This document shows positions 49,720-64,000 of a stretch of 64,000 bases of DNA, piece after piece (the stretch's first letter is position 1; every line of letters starts with the position of its first letter). A program made the position numbers and the translations under genes. The notes under the pieces were generated by a model. It had not been told where the DNA came from and made no database searches. It worked only from the letters and a program-made list of their open reading frames with translations. Origin of the DNA: Luteimonas rhizosphaerae (GTDB lineage: Bacteria; Pseudomonadota; Gammaproteobacteria; Xanthomonadales; Xanthomonadaceae); contig NZ_NRQR01000008.1 in NCBI RefSeq assembly GCF_002849595.1, positions 1 through 64,000 of the forward strand, read 5' to 3'.

Positions 49720-50381
49720 TGCGGATTCTTCTGGCCGAGGACGATGCGGAACTGGCCGATCGCGTCGCCGCGGCGCTGGGCGCGGCCGGTTTCGCGGTGG
49801 ATCGCGTCGACGACGGCGCCGAGGCCGAGTTCCGCGGCCAGACCGAGGCCTACGACGCCGCCGTGCTCGACCTCGGCCTGCCCGGGCTCGACGGCGTGTC
49901 CGTGCTGCACCGCTGGCGCGAGGCCGGGCAGACGCTGCCGGTGCTGGTGCTGACCGCGCGTAGCCGCTGGCACGACAAACTCGCCGGCTTCAACGCGGGC
50001 GCCGACGATTACCTGACCAAGCCGTTCCAGATCGAGGAACTGGTGCTGCGCCTGCACGCGCTGATCCGCCGCAGCGCCGGCCATGCATCGCCTCGCCTGC
50101 GGTGTGGCCCGCTGGAGCTCGACGCGCACGCGGGCCGCTTCGCGCTCGATGGCGATCCGCTGGCGCTGACCGCGCAGGAGTACCGGATCCTCGCCTATCT
50201 GATGCACCACGCGGACCGCGTCGTCAGCCGCGCCGAACTCGGCGAGCACGTCTACGACAATGGCTACGATCCCGATTCCAACGTGCTCGACGTGCTGATC
50301 GGCCGCATCCGTCGCAAACTCGGCGTCGCCCTGCTGCACACCGTGCGCGGGCAGGGCTTCCGGCTCGCGGACGCGCCTTGA
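49719..50381 (+). CDS. OmpR/PhoP-type response regulator
   Basis: A 220-residue regulator. The receiver domain has the acidic pair in LAEDDAEL, the phosphorylated Asp in AAVLDLGLPGLDG (~51), the Thr in VLVLTARSRW and the Lys in DYLTKPFQIEEL. The C-terminal winged helix (ALTAQEYRILAYLMHHADRV, GRIRRKLG) binds DNA. Composition is closest to PhoP/QseB-like regulators. Coupled to both neighbours by overlapping codons. Confidence 0.93.
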   Translation: MRILLAEDDAELADRVAAALGAAGFAVDRVDDGAEAEFRGQTEAYDAAVLDLGLPGLDGVSVLHRWREAGQTLPVLVLTARSRWHDKLAGFNAGADDYLTKPFQIEELVLRLHALIRRSAGHASPRLRCGPLELDAHAGRFALDGDPLALTAQEYRILAYLMHHADRVVSRAELGEHVYDNGYDPDSNVLDVLIGRIRRKLGVALLHTVRGQGFRLADAP

Positions 50382-50386
50382 CCGGC

Positions 50387-51718
50387 ATGCGCGCGATGTC
50401 GCTGCGCTGGCGGCTGTGGCTGGCCGGCGCCGCGGGCGTGGGGGTCGCCACGCTGGTGGCCGGCAGCGTGCTGGGCGCGTTGTTCGAACGCTCCGGCCAG
50501 CGCGCACTCGACCGCCGGCTCGACGACGATTTCGCCACGCTCGCCGCACTGGTCGAAGCGCGCCCCGACGGCGGCTGGCAGCTGCGTCGCCAGCCGGCCG
50601 ACGAGCGCTATGCGCGGGTGTTCTCCGGCTGGTACTGGCGGGTGGGCACCGGCGCCGACAGCCAGCAGGCGCGCTCGCTGTGGGACGGCGAGATCGACAT
50701 CGCCGTGCCGGACGCGCCGGGTCCTGCGGTCTGGAGCGAGACCACCGGACCGCGCGGCCAGCAGTTGCGCGTGCGCCTGCAGCAGCTGCGCCTGCCGAAC
50801 GTCGATGCGCCGGTGCCGATCCTCGTCGCCGGCGACCGCGCCGACGTCATCGCCGAAACCCGCGATTTCCGCCGCAACGCGATGGTGGCGTTCGCCGCGG
50901 CCGCCGCGACCCTGCTCGCGTTGCTGGCCTGGCAGGTCGAATGGGGCCTGCGTCCATTGCGGCGGATGCGCCGGACCCTGGCGCGCGTGCGCAACGGCGA
51001 CGACATCCGCTTCGGCAGCGAGCGCTGGCCCGCCGAAGCCGCGCCGCTGGCGCAGCAGATCGACGACCTGCTCGACGAACACGGCCGTCGGGTCGCGCGC
51101 GCGCGCCACGCCGCGGCCGATCTCGCGCATGCGCTGAAGACGCCGCTGACGGTGCTGTCGGCCGAAGCGCAGCGGCCCGGTCCGGGCACCGCCGGCGTCG
51201 TCACCGCGCAGGTGGCGCGCATGCGCGCGGAGATCGAACGGCGGCTCGCGAGCGGCTTCGCGACCGACGGGCGCCAGCGCACGCCGGTCGCGCCGGTCGT
51301 CGACGCGCTGTGCGCCCTGTTCGCACGGGCTAGCGACGGGGGCATCGCGCTGCAGGCGGACATTGCCGGCGATCTGGTGTTCGCCGGCGCACGCGAGGAT
51401 CTGGAAGAGATGCTCGGCAACCTCGTCGACAACGCCGTCAAATGGGCGCGCGGCCGGGTGCAGATCGAGGCGACGCGCGAGGCGCAGCGCCTGCGCGTCA
51501 CGGTCATCGACGACGGCCCCGGCATGCCCGCCGATCTGCTGGCGACGGCGCTGCAGCGCGGCGCACGCCTGGACACGCAGGTGCCGGGGCATGGCCTGGG
51601 ACTGTCGATCGTCGACGACATCGCCAGCAGCTACGATGGCCGCCTGATGCTCGACACCTCTCCCGACGGCCTGCGCGCGGCGCTCGATCTGCCCGCCGGC
51701 GATGCCGCGACGCCATGA
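50387..51718 (+). CDS. Sensor histidine kinase (PhoQ-like)
   Basis: A 443-residue membrane kinase with two membrane helices (LWLAGAAGVGVATLVAGSVL and AMVAFAAAAATLLALLAW) around a periplasmic domain of about 130 residues. The H box is AADLAHALKTPLTVLSAEA, with the HxLKTPL form seen in PhoQ-like kinases; the N box is NLVDNAVKWA and the G boxes DDGPGMPAD and GHGLGLSIVDD. The ATG at 50387 follows the regulator stop; an ATG three codons later or an overlapping TTG are alternatives. Its stop overlaps the Hsp15-like gene. Confidence 0.92.
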   Translation: MRAMSLRWRLWLAGAAGVGVATLVAGSVLGALFERSGQRALDRRLDDDFATLAALVEARPDGGWQLRRQPADERYARVFSGWYWRVGTGADSQQARSLWDGEIDIAVPDAPGPAVWSETTGPRGQQLRVRLQQLRLPNVDAPVPILVAGDRADVIAETRDFRRNAMVAFAAAAATLLALLAWQVEWGLRPLRRMRRTLARVRNGDDIRFGSERWPAEAAPLAQQIDDLLDEHGRRVARARHAAADLAHALKTPLTVLSAEAQRPGPGTAGVVTAQVARMRAEIERRLASGFATDGRQRTPVAPVVDALCALFARASDGGIALQADIAGDLVFAGAREDLEEMLGNLVDNAVKWARGRVQIEATREAQRLRVTVIDDGPGMPADLLATALQRGARLDTQVPGHGLGLSIVDDIASSYDGRLMLDTSPDGLRAALDLPAGDAATP

Positions 51719-52113
51719 CCGTACCGACGGCCAGCGTGCGCCTGGACCTGTGGCTGTGGGCGGCGCGTTTCTTCAAGACCCGCGCGCTGGCCAAACAGGC
51801 GATCGAGACCGGCAAGGTCGACGTCGACGGCCAGCGCGCCAAGCCGGCTCGCGCGGTGCGGATCGGCGATGCGCTGCGCATCGCGCGCGGCGAGGAGCAG
51901 TTCGAGATCGAAGTCCAGGCGCTGTCGGATTCGCGCGGTCCGGCTGCGGTCGCGCGGACGCTGTATGCGGAATCCGAAGTCTCGCGTCTCGCCCGCGACG
52001 CACGCATGGCCGAACTGCGCGCCGCACGTGCCGGTTACCAGGCGCCGGAGCACAAGCCCGACAAGCGCGCGCGCAAGTTGATCCGCGCGCTCGGCGATAT
52101 CGACGCGATCTGA
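51715..52113 (+). CDS. hslR: S4-domain RNA-binding protein, Hsp15-like
   Basis: A 132-residue protein with an N-terminal S4 domain (VRLDLWLWAARFFKTRALAK, IETGKVDVDGQRAKPARAV) and a basic C-terminal helix (PEHKPDKRARKLIRALGDID), as in the heat-shock protein Hsp15, which recycles stalled 50S subunits carrying nascent chains. Start overlaps the kinase stop (ATGA). Confidence 0.9.
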   Translation: MTVPTASVRLDLWLWAARFFKTRALAKQAIETGKVDVDGQRAKPARAVRIGDALRIARGEEQFEIEVQALSDSRGPAAVARTLYAESEVSRLARDARMAELRAARAGYQAPEHKPDKRARKLIRALGDIDAI

Positions 52114-52117
52114 GCGC

Positions 52118-53065
52118 TCAGGCCGGCAACCAGTCGCGCAGCAGCGTTTCGGACACATCCCACAGCCGCGCCGCCATCGCCGCATCGCGTTGCGTGTCGC
52201 TCTGCCGGGCCGGCGCGAAATCGCGCCAGAAGTCGCCGCTGCGACCCGCGACGTCCGGCGAGGCCGCCAGCCAGCACGGCGTCGCCGCGCCCTGCGCCAC
52301 GCTGCGCGCATCCTCGCGATAGCGGCTGCCGACGTTGCGCAGGATGTTGCTGCGCACGTGGCCGGGCGAGACGCAGTTGGAGGTCGCGCGCGTGCCGGCC
52401 AGCCGCCGCGCGAGTTCCAGCGAGAACAGGCCGTTGGCGAGTTTGGAATGCGCGTAGCGCGCCTCCCAGGTGGCGCCGGACAGATCGTCGAACTGGATGC
52501 CGCCGGGCGGCGCGTTGCGCTCGTCGCCGCTGCCGAGCACGACGACGCGGCCCTGCGGCGCGGCGATGACGCGATCGAGCAGGCGTCGCACCAGCAGGTG
52601 GTGGCCGAGATGGTTGACCACGAAGGTCTTCTCGAGGCCGTCGATCTGTTCGAGGTCGCCGAGCACGATGCCGGCGTTGCAGACCAGCGCGTCGACCGGC
52701 ACGTCCAGCGCACGGATCGCCTCGCTGCAGGCGCCCACCGAGTCGAAGTCCGCGAGATCCAGCACCACCGGTGTCGCCCGGCCGTCGACCGCCGCGCACG
52801 CGGCCTCGCCCTTGGCACGCGACCGCGCCGTGCCGATCACGTGCGCGCCACGCAGTGCCAGCACGCGCATCGTTTCCTGGCCGATGCCGGAATTGCAGCC
52901 GGTGACGACGATCGTCCTGCCGCGCAGGTCGAGTCCTGCGGTCGCGTCTTCGGCCGTGGTGGTGGGCCCGAGGCGCGGCACCGCCGCGAAGACGGGCACG
53001 GCCGACGAAAGGGCGGCGAGGAGACCGGATTGCAGCAGCAGACGACGGCGTGGATCGACGGACAT
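52118..53065 (-). CDS. Short-chain dehydrogenase with Tat-like leader
   Basis: A 315-residue SDR. The cofactor loop TGCNSGIGQ, the NAG motif (LVCNAGIV), Ser in VVVLGSGDE and the Y-x3-K pair in YAHSKLANG are present, and the sequence is closest to the retinol-dehydrogenase/WWOX-like branch. Unusually, it starts with DPRRRLLLQSGLLAALSSAV, a twin-arginine-type leader, so the enzyme may be exported folded with its cofactor. Convergent with the Hsp15-like gene. Confidence 0.85.
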   Translation of the reverse strand: MSVDPRRRLLLQSGLLAALSSAVPVFAAVPRLGPTTTAEDATAGLDLRGRTIVVTGCNSGIGQETMRVLALRGAHVIGTARSRAKGEAACAAVDGRATPVVLDLADFDSVGACSEAIRALDVPVDALVCNAGIVLGDLEQIDGLEKTFVVNHLGHHLLVRRLLDRVIAAPQGRVVVLGSGDERNAPPGGIQFDDLSGATWEARYAHSKLANGLFSLELARRLAGTRATSNCVSPGHVRSNILRNVGSRYREDARSVAQGAATPCWLAASPDVAGRSGDFWRDFAPARQSDTQRDAAMAARLWDVSETLLRDWLPA

Positions 53066-53083
53066 GGCGCGACGGTTCCCAAC

Positions 53084-53111
53084 AAAAAAGGCGCCCCAGT
53101 GTAGGGCGCCT
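53084..53111 (-). terminator. Terminator after katG
   Basis: On the minus strand GGCGCCC pairs with GGGCGCC around an 7-nt loop, followed by six T. Confidence 0.9.
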
Positions 53112-53169
53112 CGTGGCCGGGTTCCGCGCCGGGCAGCCGCCGGCGCGGAATGGTCTGCAGCGTCGTCGC

Positions 53170-55650
<2,481 letters not shown>

Positions 55651-55702
55651 CTATCGGACCAGCGGGCGGGATGCGCGTCGTAGAGCTTTGCCGGGCAGCG
55701 GC

Positions 55703-58300
<2,598 letters not shown>

Positions 58301-58563
58301 CAAATCACTCGGCGGGCCGGCCGCATAGTCTGCCTGAAACGGCTCGCGTCGGCCCCCGAATCCGGGCCCGGCGCCGCGTCGCGACGGGCCGGAAACCCCG
58401 GTCGCACGCGTCCGGAATTGTGTTAGGTTTCCGTCAAGACAAGCGATTGTCGGACGTTCCGGTCATGTCCCCACGCGCGACCGGAACGGCGGGGCTTCCC
58501 GATGGCGCAACGCCGTCGGGCGACGGTTTTTTCGAAAACCACACATGTCATTCGGGGGACACC

Positions 58564-61119
58564 ATGGATACACGCCAGTTGCGTCGCAGCCTGCTCAGTC
58601 ACGCCGTCGTCGTCGCGCTCGCCGCGACGGTTCTGCCCGCCGCCCACGCCCAGTCGACGCCCGACGATCCGGACACGCCGACCACGCTGTCGGCGATCAC
58701 GGTGACCGCGCAGAAGCGCGAGGAAGCGCTGCAGGACGTGCCGATCGTCATCAACGTGCTGCCCGAACAGCTGCTGCAGGACACCGGCGTGCGCGACATC
58801 AAGGACATGCAGGTGCTGGTGCCCGGCCTCACCGTCACCAGCACGCAGTCGGCGGCGCAGACCACCGCGCGCATCCGCGGCATCGGCACGGTGGGCGACA
58901 ACCCGGGCCTGGAATCCTCGGTCGGCATCGTCATCGACGGCGTCTACCGCGCGCGCAACAGCGTGGGTTTCGGCGATCTCGGCGAAATGGAGCGCATCGA
59001 AGTGCTCAAGGGGCCGCAGGGCACCGTGTTCGGCAAGAACACCTCGGCCGGCGTCATCAACGTGATCACCCGGCGGCCGAGCTACACGCAGTCGGCGGAA
59101 GGCGAAGTCACGGTCGGCAACTACGGCCTGATCGGCGTGTCCGGCGCGTATAACGACGCGCTCAGCGACAATGCCGCGTTCCGGATCTACGCGACCAAGC
59201 GCAAGCGCGACGGCGTCGACAACGTCGACACCTCGGGCGGCCCGCGCGTGGAGACCGACGACGGCGACCAGAACTACCACTCGATGCGCGGCCAGCTGCT
59301 GTTCGAGCCGACGCCGAACCTCAACATCAACTTCATCGGCGACTACACCAGCCGCGAAGAGAACTGCTGCGTGTCGGTGACGACCCAGCGCGGCCCGACC
59401 GCCCCGATCATCGATGCGCTGACGCCGGGCGGCGAGGGCGTGATTCCGGTCGTGGATCTCGACCGCCGCCTCGCCTACGCCAACCGTACGACCGAACAGG
59501 ATCTCAAGGACAAGGGCGTTTCGGCCGAGGTCAACTGGACCACGCCCTGGGCCAACGACGCGGTGCTGACCTCGATCACCGCCTTCCGCGACTGGAAGGC
59601 GATCACCAGCATCGATTTCGACTACAGCGGCGCCGACATCCTTTACCGCCCGCCGAACGAGGACGGGTCGGTGGTGAAGTTCGAGAATTTCAGCCAGGAA
59701 CTGCGCTTGACCGGGTCGAGCGACAAACTCGACTGGATGGTCGGCCTGTTCTACGCGGACGAGGATCTGGGCCGAAACGACTCGTACTATTTCGGCGCCG
59801 CCTACGAGCCCTATATGTCGACCGCCGTCGCCTCGCAGGTGCTGCCCGCGCTGGCGGCGCAGCTCGCGCCGCTGGGGCTGACGGTCAACACCGCGAATCC
59901 GGCGACGTTCCTGTCGCAGGTCAGCGGACGTCCGTTCGGCACCAACTTCACCGGCCAGGGCGCGCTCGACCGCTACGAGCAGAGCGCGAAGAGCGCGGCG
60001 TTCTTCACCAACAACACCTTCCACGCGACCGACGCGCTGGATATCACCCTGGGTCTGCGCTACACCCGCGAGAAGAAGACCCTGCAGTCGGATTACGCGA
60101 ACCCCAGCGGGGCGCAGGGCTGCGCGGCGACGCTGGCCAATCCGGGCGCGCGCGTCGGCGGGGCGCTGGCGCAGCGCATCAACGGCTTCGCCAGCCTGCC
60201 GCCCGCGCTGCAGCAGCAGCTGCTGGCGGGCCTGGTGCCGGCGATCGCGCCGCAGGTCGCCGGCTTCATGTGCCTGCCGTGGGCCAACATCGCGCACAAC
60301 GGGCGCAGCACGTTCCAGGAGCGCACGGAGAAGGAATGGTCGGGCACCTTGAAGGTCGCCTACGACTGGTCGGACGACGTGATGACCTACGTCTCGGGTT
60401 CGCGCGGCTACAAGGCCGGCGGCTTCAACCTGGACCGCGTGCAGGTCGGCATCACGCCGGTCGACGACACCTCGTTCGCCGGCGAATTCGTCGACAGCTA
60501 CGAGCTGGGCATCAAGACCAACTGGGCCGAGGGCAACCTGCTGCTCAACGCGGCGCTGTTCCACCAGACCTACGAGGACTTCCAGCTCAACAGCTTCCTC
60601 GGCACCGCGTTCGTCGTGCGGTCGATCCCCGAAGTCACCTCGCGCGGCATCGACGCCGAGGTGCTGTGGCAGACCCGCATGCCCGGCCTGATGCTGCAGG
60701 GTGGTGTGACGTACGCGGAGACCGAGTACGGCGACGACATCGTGCCCGACCTGCCGCTGCTGCCGGGCGGGCAGATGAGCTTCGCGCCGGAGTGGTCGGG
60801 CAATGCCTCGGCCACCTACCAGTGGGACATCGGCTCGACGCTGCAGGGCCGCTTCAATATCGGCGCGAAGTACATGTCGGAATACAACACCGGCTCGGAC
60901 CTCAAGCCGGAGAAGATGCAGGACGCCTACACCCTGCTCAACGCACGCGTCGGCTTCGGCCGCCAGGACCAGCGCTGGATGCTGGAATTCTGGGGCCAGA
61001 ACCTGACCGACGAGACCTACAAGCAGGTCGGCATCGACGCGCCGATCCAGACCGGTTCGTTCAACGCCTTCCTCGGGGCGCCACGCACCTACGGCATGAC
61101 GCTGCGCGTCCGCTACTGA
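58564..61119 (+). CDS. TonB-dependent receptor
   Basis: An 851-residue outer-membrane receptor. Signal peptide (ALAATVLPAAHAQ), TonB-box-like segment LSAITVTAQKREEALQDVP, plug domain (RIRGIGTVGDN, EVLKGPQGTVFGKNTSAGVI) and a beta-barrel ending in Tyr after TYGMTLRVRY. The sequence resembles the xanthomonad receptors of unknown or carbohydrate/iron-type ligands; the ligand cannot be told. GGGGGA lies before the ATG. Confidence 0.93.
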   Translation: MDTRQLRRSLLSHAVVVALAATVLPAAHAQSTPDDPDTPTTLSAITVTAQKREEALQDVPIVINVLPEQLLQDTGVRDIKDMQVLVPGLTVTSTQSAAQTTARIRGIGTVGDNPGLESSVGIVIDGVYRARNSVGFGDLGEMERIEVLKGPQGTVFGKNTSAGVINVITRRPSYTQSAEGEVTVGNYGLIGVSGAYNDALSDNAAFRIYATKRKRDGVDNVDTSGGPRVETDDGDQNYHSMRGQLLFEPTPNLNINFIGDYTSREENCCVSVTTQRGPTAPIIDALTPGGEGVIPVVDLDRRLAYANRTTEQDLKDKGVSAEVNWTTPWANDAVLTSITAFRDWKAITSIDFDYSGADILYRPPNEDGSVVKFENFSQELRLTGSSDKLDWMVGLFYADEDLGRNDSYYFGAAYEPYMSTAVASQVLPALAAQLAPLGLTVNTANPATFLSQVSGRPFGTNFTGQGALDRYEQSAKSAAFFTNNTFHATDALDITLGLRYTREKKTLQSDYANPSGAQGCAATLANPGARVGGALAQRINGFASLPPALQQQLLAGLVPAIAPQVAGFMCLPWANIAHNGRSTFQERTEKEWSGTLKVAYDWSDDVMTYVSGSRGYKAGGFNLDRVQVGITPVDDTSFAGEFVDSYELGIKTNWAEGNLLLNAALFHQTYEDFQLNSFLGTAFVVRSIPEVTSRGIDAEVLWQTRMPGLMLQGGVTYAETEYGDDIVPDLPLLPGGQMSFAPEWSGNASATYQWDIGSTLQGRFNIGAKYMSEYNTGSDLKPEKMQDAYTLLNARVGFGRQDQRWMLEFWGQNLTDETYKQVGIDAPIQTGSFNAFLGAPRTYGMTLRVRY

Positions 61120-61139
61120 TCGCAACGCGGCGTGACACG

Positions 61140-61167
61140 ACGGGCGGGCCGGCTTCGGTCCGCCCGT
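61140..61167 (+). terminator. Hairpin after the TonB receptor gene
   Basis: ACGGGCGG and CCGCCCGT pair, with an inner CCG/CGG stem; there is no T tract, so termination is only probable. Confidence 0.55.
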
Positions 61168-61238
61168 TCGCATGTCGGGGCGGACGCGCGGCGCGGGGAT
61201 TTGCGGTACAACGGCAGGCCTTCCCGCGGGCGCGCACG

Positions 61239-61751
61239 ATGATCCAGGCCGACATTCCCTCCGACGCGACGCTGCAGGCGCTGGCCGAACGCACCGGTCA
61301 TCTGCTGCGCGACGCGCACCATCGCCTCGTCACCGCCGAGAGCTGCACCGGCGGCTGGATCGCGAAGACGATGACCGACATCGCCGGCTGCTCGGACTGG
61401 TTCGATTGCGGGCTGGCGGCCTACAGCTACGAGGCCAAGCAGGCGCTGCTCGGCGTCACCCCGCATACGCTGGAACGCCACGGCGCGGTCAGCCGCGAGA
61501 CCGTCATCGAGATGGTGTCCGGCGCGCTGGTGAACTCGGGCGCGAGCATCGCGGTCGCGGTGACCGGCATCGCCGGCCCCGGCGGCGGTAGCGAGGACAA
61601 GCCGGTCGGCACGGTGTGGATCGGCTGGAAGCGGCGCGGCGGCTACGCGCGTGCCCAGGATTTCCTGTTCGCCGGGGATCGCGATGCGGTGCGCCGGCAG
61701 ACCGTCGAAGCGGCGCTGCACGGACTGGCGACGACGGTCGCGGAACGCTGA
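61239..61751 (+). CDS. pncC: Nicotinamide-nucleotide amidohydrolase, CinA family
   Basis: A 170-residue stand-alone CinA C-terminal domain that deamidates NMN in pyridine nucleotide recycling. Hallmarks are LVTAESCTGGWIA, YEAKQALLGV, AVTGIAGPGGGSEDKPVGTV. The ATG at 61239 opens MIQADIPSD. Upstream in-frame extension lies inside the TonB receptor gene and is not real. Confidence 0.93.
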   Translation: MIQADIPSDATLQALAERTGHLLRDAHHRLVTAESCTGGWIAKTMTDIAGCSDWFDCGLAAYSYEAKQALLGVTPHTLERHGAVSRETVIEMVSGALVNSGASIAVAVTGIAGPGGGSEDKPVGTVWIGWKRRGGYARAQDFLFAGDRDAVRRQTVEAALHGLATTVAER

Positions 61752-61875
61752 CGCGAGGCCTGCGTCGGCCGCAAGGCCGATGCGGGCGTGCACGCAGGGA
61801 CTGGACACGTCACGGGCCTCGACGTTTGCAGGACTCCGGCGGATCGCGAGCGCGACTGCGGCCGCGTGGCGACGG

Positions 61876-63117
61876 TCAGTCGTCGCCGGGCGCCACGTCC
61901 ACCCACACCAGACGGTGATCGCTGCCGCCGACGATGTCGGCATGGGGCGCGTCGCTGCGCGGCCAGAACACGCCGCTGTCGACCAGCGCCTGGCCCGTCG
62001 ACGGCAAGACGTAATCGAGCCGCAGATTGCCGACACGCGGGCCGAAGCTGCCGGTGTCGTGCGCCGCGGCACCGCGATGTCCGGCATTCGCGCCGCCGCC
62101 GGTCGCCGCGGCTTCGATCGCGCCTTCGCTGCGCGGCGTCGCCATGCGCAGCACGCGCGGATGCTCGAGCAGTTCGCGGATCGCGTCGTGGTCACCGGAT
62201 CCGTCGGTCGGATCGTTGTTCAGATCGCCGAGGATCACGAAGCGCGCCTCCGGCGCCAGACCGCCGCAGGTGCCGGCGTCGTCGCAGAGCCAGGGCCGCG
62301 GGCCGGGGGTGATGTAGTCGCGCCACAGGCGGATCTCGTCGCGATTGCGCGCGACGTTGCGCTGCTCCGGGCCATCGAACGCGGGCGGCGTGGGATGCGC
62401 GGCCAGCACGTGCAGGACGCCGTGCGGCGTGCGTACCGGCACGTCCCAGTGGGACTTCGACGACAGCCGCAGCTGCGACCACACCGCATCCGCATGGAAC
62501 GGGCGACCCGTGTCGGGCACCACGGGTCGCGCGGCGTCGGGCATCGTCTGCCAGCGCAGTTGCTGGAACGTGCGCACGGCATCGGCATCGATCGGATACC
62601 GCGACAGCAGCAGCATGCCGTACTGGCCCGGATGCAGGCCGTAACCCCAGGCATCGTTGCCGCGGTCGCGGCCGTCGCCGCCGACCGTGCCGTTGCCGTC
62701 GAGGTCCAGGCCGCTCGGCACGCCGGTGTTGACCGGTGCGAGGTAGCGGTAGGGATAGCGCAGCGGCGCCCCGCCACCGGTCTGCGGACGTTCGAGAAAG
62801 GCGCGCTGGAACAGGTCGGCGGCGCTGCCGTCGGCGACATAGTCGAATTCGTTGAGCAGCACGATGTCGGGGCGGACCTGCTGCAGCACTGCGGCGATCC
62901 GCTGGGCATCGGCGTCGTCGGCCTGCAGCCGCGCGAGCAGGCCACCGGCCTCGTCGCTGTAGAGCGAGGCGTTGTAGGTGGCGATGCGCAGCGTATCCGC
63001 GCGCGGCGCTGCCAGCGCGCCGGTGGACGGCGGGCGTCGATCGCCTGCAGCGCTGCAGGCCACGACGACGAGCAGCACCGGTGCGAGCAGCGACAGCAGC
63101 AGGGCGGTGCGGGTCAT
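61876..63117 (-). CDS. Endonuclease/exonuclease/phosphatase-family lipoprotein
   Basis: A 413-residue protein with a lipoprotein-type signal ([17 protein letters not shown]), so it should be membrane-anchored outside the cytoplasm. The catalytic domain has the EEP pattern: [11 protein letters not shown] (Asn), [11 protein letters not shown] (Glu), [26 protein letters not shown] and [12 protein letters not shown] (Asp-His). It probably cleaves phosphodiesters of extracellular nucleic acids or other esters. Start overlaps the bpt stop (ATGA). Confidence 0.88.
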   Translation of the reverse strand: MTRTALLLSLLAPVLLVVVACSAAGDRRPPSTGALAAPRADTLRIATYNASLYSDEAGGLLARLQADDADAQRIAAVLQQVRPDIVLLNEFDYVADGSAADLFQRAFLERPQTGGGAPLRYPYRYLAPVNTGVPSGLDLDGNGTVGGDGRDRGNDAWGYGLHPGQYGMLLLSRYPIDADAVRTFQQLRWQTMPDAARPVVPDTGRPFHADAVWSQLRLSSKSHWDVPVRTPHGVLHVLAAHPTPPAFDGPEQRNVARNRDEIRLWRDYITPGPRPWLCDDAGTCGGLAPEARFVILGDLNNDPTDGSGDHDAIRELLEHPRVLRMATPRSEGAIEAAATGGGANAGHRGAAAHDTGSFGPRVGNLRLDYVLPSTGQALVDSGVFWPRSDAPHADIVGGSDHRLVWVDVAPGDD

Positions 63118-63866
63118 GCCGTCATCTCCGGTGGCAGCACGCGCCACTGGCGGCCATCGAAGCCTTCGAGCGGGCGGAACTTGCGTTTGTAATCCATCTT
63201 GCGGTGTCCATCGATCCAGTAGCCGAGATACAGATGCTGCCTGCCGTCGCGTCGCGCCCAGGCGATCTGCCGCAGGATCGCCAGTGTGCCGAGGCCGCGT
63301 GACGCTTCGTCGGGGTCGAAGAAGGTGTAGACGGCCGACAGCGCGTCGTCCGACAGATCGGTAACCGCGACCGCGACCAGTCGCCCGTGCAGGCGCAGTT
63401 CCAGCAGCCGCCCCTCGTTCCAGCTGCCGATCAGGAACTGGTCGAACTCGTGCGCGCCATGGTCGTCCATGCCGCCGCCCGGATGGCGCGACGCGAGATA
63501 CCGGCGATACAGCGCCAGGCGCTCGTCGTCGCGCTCCGACGGCACCACGCGAGATTCAATGTCGAGATTGCGCGCCAGCGTGCGGCGCTGGCTCCGGCTG
63601 GGTTCGAACGTCGCGACCGGAATGCGCACCGCGACGCAGGCGCGGCAGCCGGTGCAATGCGGGCGATAGACGATGTCGCCCGAGCGGCGGAATCCCCAGC
63701 GCAGCGCCTGCGGATAGAACGCCGGCAGGCGCGGGTCGCGCGGATCGAGCACGAGATCGCGCGCAGTGCGGTCGGGCAGGTAGCCGCAGTCGTGGGCGCC
63801 GGTGTGGAACAGCCGCATGTCGGCCGTGGCGATCGCGTCCGGTTCGGTGCGGGCGTTGGTCTGCAT
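63114..63866 (-). CDS. bpt: Aspartate/glutamate leucyltransferase (N-end rule)
   Basis: A 250-residue aminoacyl-tRNA protein transferase that tags proteins for ClpSAP degradation. It shows [56 protein letters not shown] and [19 protein letters not shown]. The CxxC..CxxC-like cysteines near the N terminus fit the Bpt/Ate family. Often labelled ate; leucyl transfer is inferred from bacterial family members. Confidence 0.92.
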   Translation of the reverse strand: MQTNARTEPDAIATADMRLFHTGAHDCGYLPDRTARDLVLDPRDPRLPAFYPQALRWGFRRSGDIVYRPHCTGCRACVAVRIPVATFEPSRSQRRTLARNLDIESRVVPSERDDERLALYRRYLASRHPGGGMDDHGAHEFDQFLIGSWNEGRLLELRLHGRLVAVAVTDLSDDALSAVYTFFDPDEASRGLGTLAILRQIAWARRDGRQHLYLGYWIDGHRKMDYKRKFRPLEGFDGRQWRVLPPEMTA

Positions 63867-64000
63867 GCGGTCAGCATAGCGCCGGGCGTCGCAGGCATTG
63901 CGATCCGCGCACGCCGTCCGCCAGCTGAACCGGCCTGGCGACGGGTCAACCGATCGACGGGAGGGCGCGTTGATCCCTGCACAAGGCGGCGCCGTGCCGC

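Overview
The window is high-GC chromosome from a gammaproteobacterium. The gene set, the sequence character and the operon orders (rplU-rpmA-obg, rpsT opposite murJ, ribF-ileS-lspA-ispH, rpsP-rimM-trmD-rplS) fit the Xanthomonadaceae/Lysobacteraceae (Lysobacter/Luteimonas-like). The genus is an inference, not proven.

The left core (1-18.66 kb) holds two crotonase-fold genes, an FKBP/Mip-type protein, a DUF1289 protein coupled to a CoA-pyrophosphatase Nudix gene, a rhodanese, an acyl-CoA thioesterase coupled to uvrA, rplU-rpmA-obg, rpsT, murJ, and the run ribF-ileS-lspA-ispH. ispH is followed at once by a tRNA-Thr(CGT) gene that is interrupted after nucleotide 43.

The genomic island (about 18.66-33.27 kb, 14.6 kb) is visibly lower in GC. 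It starts with a tyrosine integrase beside the broken tRNA and ends at an intact tRNA-Thr(CGT). A 232-bp direct repeat flanks it (18429-18660 and 33037-33268, one mismatch). The repeat carries the last 153 bp of ispH, the tRNA promoter and the 5' half of the tRNA, so the element rebuilt the 5' half of its target gene. Cargo: an XRE regulator and a MarR regulator, each beside a palindrome; a ParB/DUF262-like domain fused to an HNH nuclease; a frameshifted HNH gene preceded by an array of hairpins; a PD-(D/E)XK-like nuclease upstream of two small membrane proteins; a DUF2971 gene; a small membrane protein; and a KAP-family P-loop NTPase. I see no conjugation, capsid or replication genes. The content looks like an anti-phage defence island. 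An identical palindrome architecture (CGTGGCAT-N5-ATGCCACG) lies upstream of two separate cargo genes and suggests shared control.

The right core (33.3-64 kb) holds a MASE2-GGDEF diguanylate cyclase, radA, a PAP2-like membrane protein, a MarR-controlled efflux operon (marR - outer-membrane factor - emrA - emrB) in which emrA is broken, a CcsA-like cytochrome c assembly protein opposite ffh, nitronate monooxygenase with a class IV aminotransferase, rpsP-rimM-trmD-rplS, a PepSY/two-component cluster with a perfect palindrome, an Hsp15-like RNA-binding protein, an SDR with a Tat-like leader, katG, mutS, a TonB-dependent receptor, pncC, a secreted endonuclease/exonuclease/phosphatase-family lipoprotein, and the N-end-rule aminoacyl transferase bpt/ate.
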